From Desulfobacterales bacterium (GTDB taxonomy: Bacteria > Desulfobacterota > Desulfobacteria > Desulfobacterales > RPRI01), in assembly GCA_020052975.1 (NCBI GenBank), contig JAGVOC010000178.1, positions 1 through 18,787 of the forward strand: a stretch of 18,787 nt of DNA. Reading direction: 5' to 3'. Below the pieces are notes generated by a model. That model was not told the DNA's origin. It made no database searches and saw nothing but the letters and a program-made list of their open reading frames with translations. The stretch's first letter is position 1, and each line of letters starts with the position of its first letter. Of this stretch, positions 15,220 through 18,787 are shown in pieces. Both the position numbers and the translations under genes were made by a program.

Positions 15220-15516
15220 ATAGAGAAAGGGAAGATAACAAACAGAGAATATCAGGAATATTGCGATACATCTGACAGAACAGCCACGCGAGATATAACA
15301 GATTTAGTTAACAAAGAAATTCTCGAACAAGTAGGGACTACCGGCAAGGGAACAAAATATATATTGAAGCCGCCAGAAAGACGCCAAAGCCGCCAGTCAA
15401 ATCCAAAAAGGGAAGTTAGTCAAAGAGGACTTGTTACAAAAAAAGTAGGGGCCAAAGGGGCTATAAAGGCGCCAATGACTCACATAACCCTCCGTCACGT
15501 GAAAGGGTGCAATTAG
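15220..15516 (+). pseudogene. Winged-helix fragment, probable end of an AlbA_2/RecG-like or Fic protein
   Basis: Open but startless frame after a TGA (15217-15219) to TAG at 15514-15516. It encodes KITNREYQEYCDTSDRTATR, DITDLVNKEILEQVG and TGKGTKYIL, the winged-helix seen at the C-terminus of divergent ATP-binding (AlbA_2) and Fic-family proteins, then a low-complexity basic tail in which AAGCCGCCAG recurs 20 bp apart. The N-terminal enzyme part is gone. It follows operon B by about 120 bp with no visible terminator between. Confidence 0.55.
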
Positions 15517-15664
15517 GCAAATGCCGCAACAAAGCCGCAAAAGGCGCAAAGAAATCAATCGTCTCAAACGACTCATCAATGCCTCACAAACGACTCAAGT
15601 ATCAATGGCCTTAAAGGGGCATAAGCGGCAGAGAAGGGGACTGAGAGAAAAATAATCTATAAAA
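15517..15664. repeat. Low-complexity tail with short direct repeats
   Basis: CAAACGACTCA occurs at 15565 and again 22 bp later, each followed within a few bases by TCAATG or similar. The stretch continues the biased composition of the relic before it. No gene seen. Confidence 0.4.
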
Positions 15665-16015
15665 TCAAATTATTCCTTTTTCAGTCCAGCGGGTAACAGC
15701 AGGATCCAGATGGTACCTGAAAAACTCCTCAAAAGTTATGACATTATGTGCAGTTCTGTATTGCGCAACCTTCTCCTTGATACTGATCGGGATAACAAGA
15801 TATATTCTGTGATTTCTCATTTCATCAAGCTGATTTGCACTAATCGATTCATCTATTGTTGAAAGATAGAAGCCAAGTCCCCGGGTACCCTCGGTTACTA
15901 TCTGTCTCCATCTCTCTCTCAGGGTTCTTTTTGCGGTAAAAATAATACAGTCTGTGTGCCCGCTCACTCGCCCGCCACTCGCAGCCCTTCTTATCTGTGA
16001 AGTAAGACCGAACAC
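15665..16015 (-). pseudogene. Chimeric relic: S23 segment joined to a type II (EcoRII-like) endonuclease C-terminus
   Basis: A 116-codon frame from a GTG at 16013-16015. Its first residues VFGLTSQIRRA are S23 protein; they run through the 31-bp repeat (GGRVSGHTD) into DCIIFTAKRTLRERWRQIV, LGFYLSTIDESISANQLDEM, then HRIYLVIP and ITFEEFFRYHLDPAVTRW. The second part resembles the C-terminal end of EcoRII-type PDDEXK restriction enzymes, where K-x-T-x-x-x-R-W-R-Q follows the catalytic region; the upstream acidic residues of the active site are missing. No methylase is adjacent. It is best read as a junction between two broken genes. Confidence 0.6.
15954..15984. repeat. 31-bp repeat, second copy
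   Basis: Differs from 6177-6207 at two of 31 positions. It lies exactly at the junction between S23-derived sequence and the nuclease fragment, so it probably marks the recombination that joined them. Confidence 0.7.
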
Positions 16016-16045
16016 TTCTGACTTTGGAAACTTCTCGGTAACTTT
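15985..16045 (-). pseudogene. Fragment of a second S23 gene
   Basis: On the minus strand this reads KVTEKFPKSEVFGLTSQIRR, matching ATEKFPKSEMFGLTSQIRRA of the intact S23 protein at 6322-6666. It starts and ends abruptly, with no start of its own and no downstream helices. Confidence 0.8.
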
Positions 16046-16134
16046 TGGGGGAGTACGGTTATGATCTGGATAAGTAGAGTATCGGCTAAGGTTGTGACCT
16101 CTTATACTTTATATGAGGAACGACTGGCGTCACA

Positions 16135-16163
16135 TTGACATCAAAAATAACATATCTTAATAT
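16135..16163 (+). promoter_or_regulatory. Near-consensus promoter of the HNH gene
   Basis: TTGACA (16135-16140), 17-bp spacer, TAATAT (16158-16163). The start would be near 16170, giving a leader of about 115 nt that contains the long hairpin at 16194-16231. Confidence 0.75.
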
Positions 16164-16193
16164 ATGGGCAGCATTGTCGGGATGAATTTTAGC

Positions 16194-16231
16194 AATGAAC
16201 TACCCCGCAGCAAGCTGCGGGGTAGTTCATT
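16194..16231. repeat. 18-bp perfect hairpin, REP-like, in the HNH leader
   Basis: AATGAACTACCCCGCAGC and its exact reverse complement are separated by AA. No T-run follows on either strand, so it is not a typical terminator. The core CCCC-N3-GC-AA-GC-N3-GGGG matches that of 1803-1822. Confidence 0.8.
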
Positions 16232-16285
16232 AGGGTGCAAAATTATTGATCGCGCCTTATGTAATATCTTCTAATAAGGTATATT

Positions 16286-17038
16286 ATGAAAAAATGGTCG
16301 AGACACGAATTAATCGTAGCATTTAATCTTTATTGTCAGCTGCCTTTTGGAAAAATTCATAGTCGCAATCCAATTATAATGCAGGTTGCGAAACAATTAG
16401 ATCGAACGTCCTCATCTGTTGCCATGAAAATGTTGAATTTTGCCAGTCTTGATCCGATAATCACTGACAGTGGAAGACACGGCCTTGGAAATGCATCAAA
16501 TGCTGACAGAGAAGTTTGGCAAGAATTTCATCGGGATTGGGAGAAGCTGGCGTTGGAAGGCCAGCTTTATTTAAAAAGCTCAAAGGTGATTTTTCCTAAA
16601 GAATTACCGAAGATTGACCCTGCCGATTATACGGGTGACACAAAGAAATCGACCGTTGAGGTAAGATTGAAACAATCTTTCTTCAGGCAGGCTGTTCTGA
16701 GCAGTTATCAATCGCGGTGCTGTATGACTGGATTAGCCGACCCCCGATTACTGGTTGCCAGTCATATTATCCCATGGAGTAAAAACAAGGCAAATCGACT
16801 AAATCCAAGTAACGGTTTGTGTTTGAGTGCATTGCATGATAAAGCGTTTGACCAAGGACTTATAACAGTTTTGCCAAATTGGCGAATAAAAGCTTCAAAG
16901 CATTTAGCTGAATCAAAAAATGAATTTTGCAAATTGGCGATTATTTCTTTAGAAGGCAAGACAATTAATTTACCAGAAAAGTTTTTGCCATCGCTGGAAT
17001 TTCTTGTTTACCATAATAAGAATATTTTTTTGTCTTAA
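16286..17038 (+). CDS. HNH endonuclease, defence type
   Basis: A 250-residue protein. Residues 1-55 (WSRHELIVAFNLYCQLPFG, and ITSSSVAMKML-like helix) look like a DNA-binding helical domain found before HNH modules. Residues 130-195 are the HNH nuclease: RQAVLSSYQSRCCMTGL, LLVASHIIPWS with H160 as the metal/general-base His, RLNPSNGLCLSALHDKAFDQ with N176 and H184-D185, then GLITV. This layout is common in stand-alone HNH restriction-type enzymes and modification-dependent nucleases. An AAGG precedes the ATG. A strong promoter and a long leader hairpin lie upstream. The broken gene at 17044 follows after five bases, so they probably formed an operon. No methylase is near, which would suit an enzyme that cuts modified DNA, but the target is unknown. 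Confidence 0.85.
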   Translation: MKKWSRHELIVAFNLYCQLPFGKIHSRNPIIMQVAKQLDRTSSSVAMKMLNFASLDPIITDSGRHGLGNASNADREVWQEFHRDWEKLALEGQLYLKSSKVIFPKELPKIDPADYTGDTKKSTVEVRLKQSFFRQAVLSSYQSRCCMTGLADPRLLVASHIIPWSKNKANRLNPSNGLCLSALHDKAFDQGLITVLPNWRIKASKHLAESKNEFCKLAIISLEGKTINLPEKFLPSLEFLVYHNKNIFLS

Positions 17039-17043
17039 ATTTT

Positions 17044-17337
17044 ATGATACTTGCCATAAGAAAAAGCGGGTACGAAATTTTGCAATATTCTTTATTCGAA
17101 GGGTGGATTAATAATCTTTACGACGGCGGTGACTGCCCTTATGTTTTTTCGTCTATAGAAGAGGCAGTTGCAGAGTTACAAGAAAAGTTCGATGATTGAC
17201 AGGCGGAAATTGAGGCTGGTGAGCGTGACGAAGAAGATAAATATGACATCTCCACTTTTCAAATTGTTTGCAATGCGACTGAAGAAATATATGAGCTTGA
17301 TGTAATCGACGGGCGAGTTACAGGCTTCAGCGGTTAG
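17044..17337 (+). pseudogene. Small conserved protein gene with one nonsense codon
   Basis: A 97-codon frame from ATG 17044 to TAG 17335-17337, interrupted only by TGA at 17197-17199 (codon 52). Both sides read as one protein: YEILQYSLFEGWINNLYDGG and IEEAVAELQEKFDD before the stop, QAEIEAGERDEEDKYDISTF after it. A single TGG-to-TGA change would explain it, giving DDWQAEIEAG. TGA ends the Dcd-like gene and others here, so recoding is unlikely. The function is unknown. It begins five bases after the HNH gene. Confidence 0.75.
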
Positions 17338-17354
17338 ACCTTAGCAGCACTTCT

Positions 17355-17585
17355 TTAATTTATTTGTTTTTCAATGGTTCTTATGATGTCTTGAAAGTGT
17401 TTCGTGATTTCTTGAGCCTCAAAGGATTCATTACATTCTTCTATTATAATCTTTTCTTTTGCTTCACACCTACCGGATAAATAACAAGCAGTTTGTTGAT
17501 ATGAATCTGCTCGCGAATTTAACGCATCAATGATTTGGAAAACATCCACCGCGGAAAGTTTCAATGTATAATAAATCGTTGCCAT
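17355..17585 (-). CDS. Small conserved hypothetical protein (76 aa)
   Basis: A soluble 76-residue protein (MATIYYTLKLSAVDVFQIID, ARADSYQQTACYL-like middle, EECNESFEAQEITKHFQDII). The frame extends 7 codons upstream to 17606, but that stretch contains GGAGGAG, which is the ribosome site for the ATG at 17583-17585, so I place the start there. No family is recognised. It is convergent with the broken gene at 17044. Confidence 0.6.
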   Translation of the reverse strand: MATIYYTLKLSAVDVFQIIDALNSRADSYQQTACYLSGRCEAKEKIIIEECNESFEAQEITKHFQDIIRTIEKQIN

Positions 17586-17926
17586 CAAATAAACTCCTCC
17601 TTTCAAAAATATGACGTTATTTTATCCTAACCTAAGAAACTATCTATCACCAATGTCTCCATTATTCGGGAAAAGCAGTATCGAAATCAAGGGATAGTTA
17701 TAAGAAAAAACTCGATGACATTGTTTGAAATATTCAGGGTAAACCATTCTTTCTCCAACAGAAGTAATTCAGAAAGCCTATCGACAAATACATTGCCTCT
17801 CCGGTTTTCTCGCCGAACAGCAAGCTCACATCCTCCCTTTTTACGGTCCAATTTTTAATCTTTTCAAAGATGTCGTATGTAGGGCTTATTCGTTCCATCT
17901 CTCTGAAGAAGGTAATGATATAAGAT
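17586..17926 (-). other. Gene-poor stretch with a possible coding relic
   Basis: No intact gene. On the minus strand, near 17745-17900, one frame reads MERISPTYDIFEKIKNWTVK and the next frame reads GGCELAVRRENRRGNVFVDR followed by LSELLLLEKEW. This looks like one small protein broken by a frameshift, of a kind I cannot name. It lies directly downstream of the HicB-like gene, where a partner gene could have been. Confidence 0.3.
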
Positions 17927-18118
17927 TTATTTATACTTTCCGGCCGGAATCGGTAAGTTATCCTCTTTTAGCCCTCTCACGTGCATTTCAATCGCCTCAT
18001 GTATGTTCTTTTTTACTTCTTCAACAGAAGCACCGGTTGCAACACATCCCGCCAAATCCGGCGAATATGCGGAATAGTTGCTCTCTCCTTTTTCAATCAC
18101 AATCAGGAAGCAATTCAT
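17927..18118 (-). CDS. HicB-like antitoxin
   Basis: A 63-residue HicB-family protein with the partially degraded RNase H-like fold: FLIVIEKGESNYSAYSPDL, the A-G-C-V-A-T-G motif, then ASVEEVKKNIHEAIEMHVRG and a PIPAGK tail. HicB proteins bind HicA RNases. No HicA is next to it; a DUF2283 gene lies upstream and a damaged stretch downstream. Many short HicB-like proteins of this length are solitary. No helix-turn-helix is present, so it would not repress by itself. Confidence 0.8.
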   Translation of the reverse strand: MNCFLIVIEKGESNYSAYSPDLAGCVATGASVEEVKKNIHEAIEMHVRGLKEDNLPIPAGKYK

Positions 18119-18143
18119 TTTATGCTGCCGAAAGCTCAGGCAA

Positions 18144-18329
18144 CTAAATCTCGATTTTCTTCCCCATAACCTTAGATGCTTCTATTACCTCGATACCCAT
18201 GAGCTTGCCGTCCCTGTCAAAATCAGCATGCACACCCGGCCTGATTGTAACAGTCTCAGCCGCTTTTGTTTCAAGCTCCGCAAAATATATATAGAGTAAG
18301 TCCCAGTCAGGGTCGTATTCAATTTTCAT
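18144..18329 (-). CDS. DUF2283 family protein
   Basis: A 61-residue DUF2283 protein: MKIEYDPDWDLLYIYF opening, VHADFDRDGKLMGIEVIEAS in the second half. The family's function is unknown; members often sit beside toxin-antitoxin genes, as here with a HicB-like gene 25 bp downstream on the same strand. GGAGAGAAGA before the ATG serves as ribosome site. Confidence 0.85.
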   Translation of the reverse strand: MKIEYDPDWDLLYIYFAELETKAAETVTIRPGVHADFDRDGKLMGIEVIEASKVMGKKIEI

Positions 18330-18366
18330 CTTCTCTCCTCTACCCTACTATATTTAAGCCGTAATA

Positions 18367-18412
18367 TGGAGCCGGTGGGGAGAGTCGAACTCCCGGCCAG
18401 CTGATTACGAAT
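18367..18412 (-). repeat. Proximal attachment-site repeat within tRNA-Thr
   Basis: 46 bp identical to 4550-4595, running from the CCA end through the anticodon loop. The element side is towards lower coordinates, so the tRNA gene is kept whole. Confidence 0.9.
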
Positions 18413-18441
18413 CAGCTGCTCTGCCTCTGAGCTACACCGGC
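18367..18441 (-). tRNA. tRNA-Thr (anticodon CGU)
   Basis: A 75-nt gene with encoded CCA. It folds as acceptor GCCGGTG/CACCGGC, D arm GCTC/GAGC, anticodon arm GCTGA-TTCGTAA-TCAGC and T arm GGGAG-TTCGACT-CTCCC. The loop TTCGTAA puts CGT at 34-36, reading the Thr codon ACG. It is complete and should work. The genomic island lies off its 3' end. Confidence 0.95.
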
Positions 18442-18544
18442 GCGGTGAAAAGTTACAATCCTGGAGCAGAGATAAGTACATTCAACGATTATTGATTCTA
18501 ATGTATTTATGAAAACGCTTGCAAGTGAACGATCCGTCAGAATG

Positions 18545-18575
18545 AAAAAAAAGAGGCCGCCCTCAGGCGGCCTCT
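18545..18575 (-). terminator. Rho-independent terminator of the outer-membrane protein gene
   Basis: On the minus strand a perfect 9-bp stem (GAGGCCGCC with GGCGGCCTC, 4-nt loop) is followed by eight T. It begins 26 bp after the stop codon of the gene at 18601. Confidence 0.95.
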
Positions 18576-18600
18576 CCAGTTGCACTGTAAAGAGAAACAA

Positions 18601-18787
18601 TCAGAAACTCAGATTCACCTCAAAATACGGGAAGTAGTCATGCTGGTATTTCGAACTGCCCAAAGCAGAAAATTGCTCGCCGCCGGCTCTCTCATGTCTG
18701 CCGTAGAGGGTATCTATGTACCCTAAACGAAACCGTACACTTGGCTTGAAATAATAGTCATAGTAGATATCCCAGACCTGTGCATTG
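18601..18787 (-). CDS. C-terminal end of an outer-membrane beta-barrel protein (partial)
   Basis: The frame enters from the right edge and gives 61 full codons before TGA. It shows alternating aromatic/polar strands (QVWDIYYDYYFKPSVRFRLG, YIDTLYGRHERAGG, KYQHDYFPYFEVNLSF) and ends in phenylalanine, the usual last residue of barrels assembled by BAM. It is therefore likely a porin-like outer-membrane channel. The family cannot be named from this part. A strong terminator follows. It lies outside the island, as resident chromosome. Confidence 0.8.
   Translation of the reverse strand, partial: NAQVWDIYYDYYFKPSVRFRLGYIDTLYGRHERAGGEQFSALGSSKYQHDYFPYFEVNLSF

Noticed and set aside
17197..17199. TGA read as an amino acid (recoding or selenocysteine)
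   Set aside because: TGA ends several good genes here (for example at 9943), and no SECIS-like hairpin was evident after it; a nonsense mutation is simpler.
4596..18366. Integrase or transposase gene in the island
   Set aside because: None of the readable proteins shows the R...HxxR...Y set of tyrosine recombinases, serine recombinase or DDE motifs.
18412..18600. Minus-strand frame across the tRNA and terminator
   Set aside because: It overlaps the tRNA and the terminator of the outer-membrane gene; a chance frame.
1..18787. CRISPR array or cas genes
   Set aside because: No regularly spaced repeats with unique spacers; the repeats at 6287-6750 and 15560-15610 are short, degenerate and irregular.

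Overview
The window looks like accessory DNA from a Gram-negative bacterium of moderate GC. An outer-membrane beta-barrel C-terminus sits at the right edge, and bacterial promoters, Shine-Dalgarno sites and an HU protein are present. Nothing fixes the lineage; a Nitrospirota- or Desulfobacterota-like genome is a guess. TGA, TAA and TAG all serve as stops, so the standard code applies.

Left flank (1-4549): a HEPN-motif protein, a DUF2784 membrane protein, a REP-like nested hairpin, an unassigned protein with a ParB-like motif, an HU gene with near-consensus promoter and terminator, and two tandem phage terminase small-subunit genes, one of them only a stub.

Island (4550-18412): a 46-bp direct repeat of the 3' part of an intact tRNA-Thr(CGU) gene (18367-18441, minus) recurs at 4550-4595. 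This is the pattern left by integration into a tRNA gene and defines an element of about 13.8 kb. No integrase is recognisable. Its left arm holds toxin-antitoxin parts: an antitoxin with a stub of its toxin, an orphan HigA-like regulator, and a PIN toxin with antitoxin whose only well-placed start is ACG. A 23S-IVS (S23) four-helix-bundle gene flanked by inverted short repeats follows.

The core has two compact plus-strand operons. Operon A (7350-11057) is four tightly coupled genes: a small helical protein, a gluzincin-type HExxH protein, a dCTP deaminase/dUTPase-fold protein and an AAA+ ATPase. Operon B (11763-15099) is an RnlA-like HEPN ribonuclease, an RNase HIII and a TPR protein with a cold-shock-like C-terminus. 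In E. coli, RnlA depends functionally on RNase HI, so linkage of an RnlA-like protein to an RNase H suggests a self-contained toxin/defence module. Neither arrangement matches a named system I can recall.

Between and after the operons lie pieces of other systems: the N-terminus of a type III-like Mod methylase, a winged-helix fragment, an EcoRII-like nuclease fragment joined to S23 sequence, and a gene broken by one nonsense codon. An HNH endonuclease with a strong promoter and a long hairpin in its leader, a small conserved protein, a HicB-like antitoxin and a DUF2283 protein complete the island before the tRNA. The whole reads as a defence/addiction island with much turnover.
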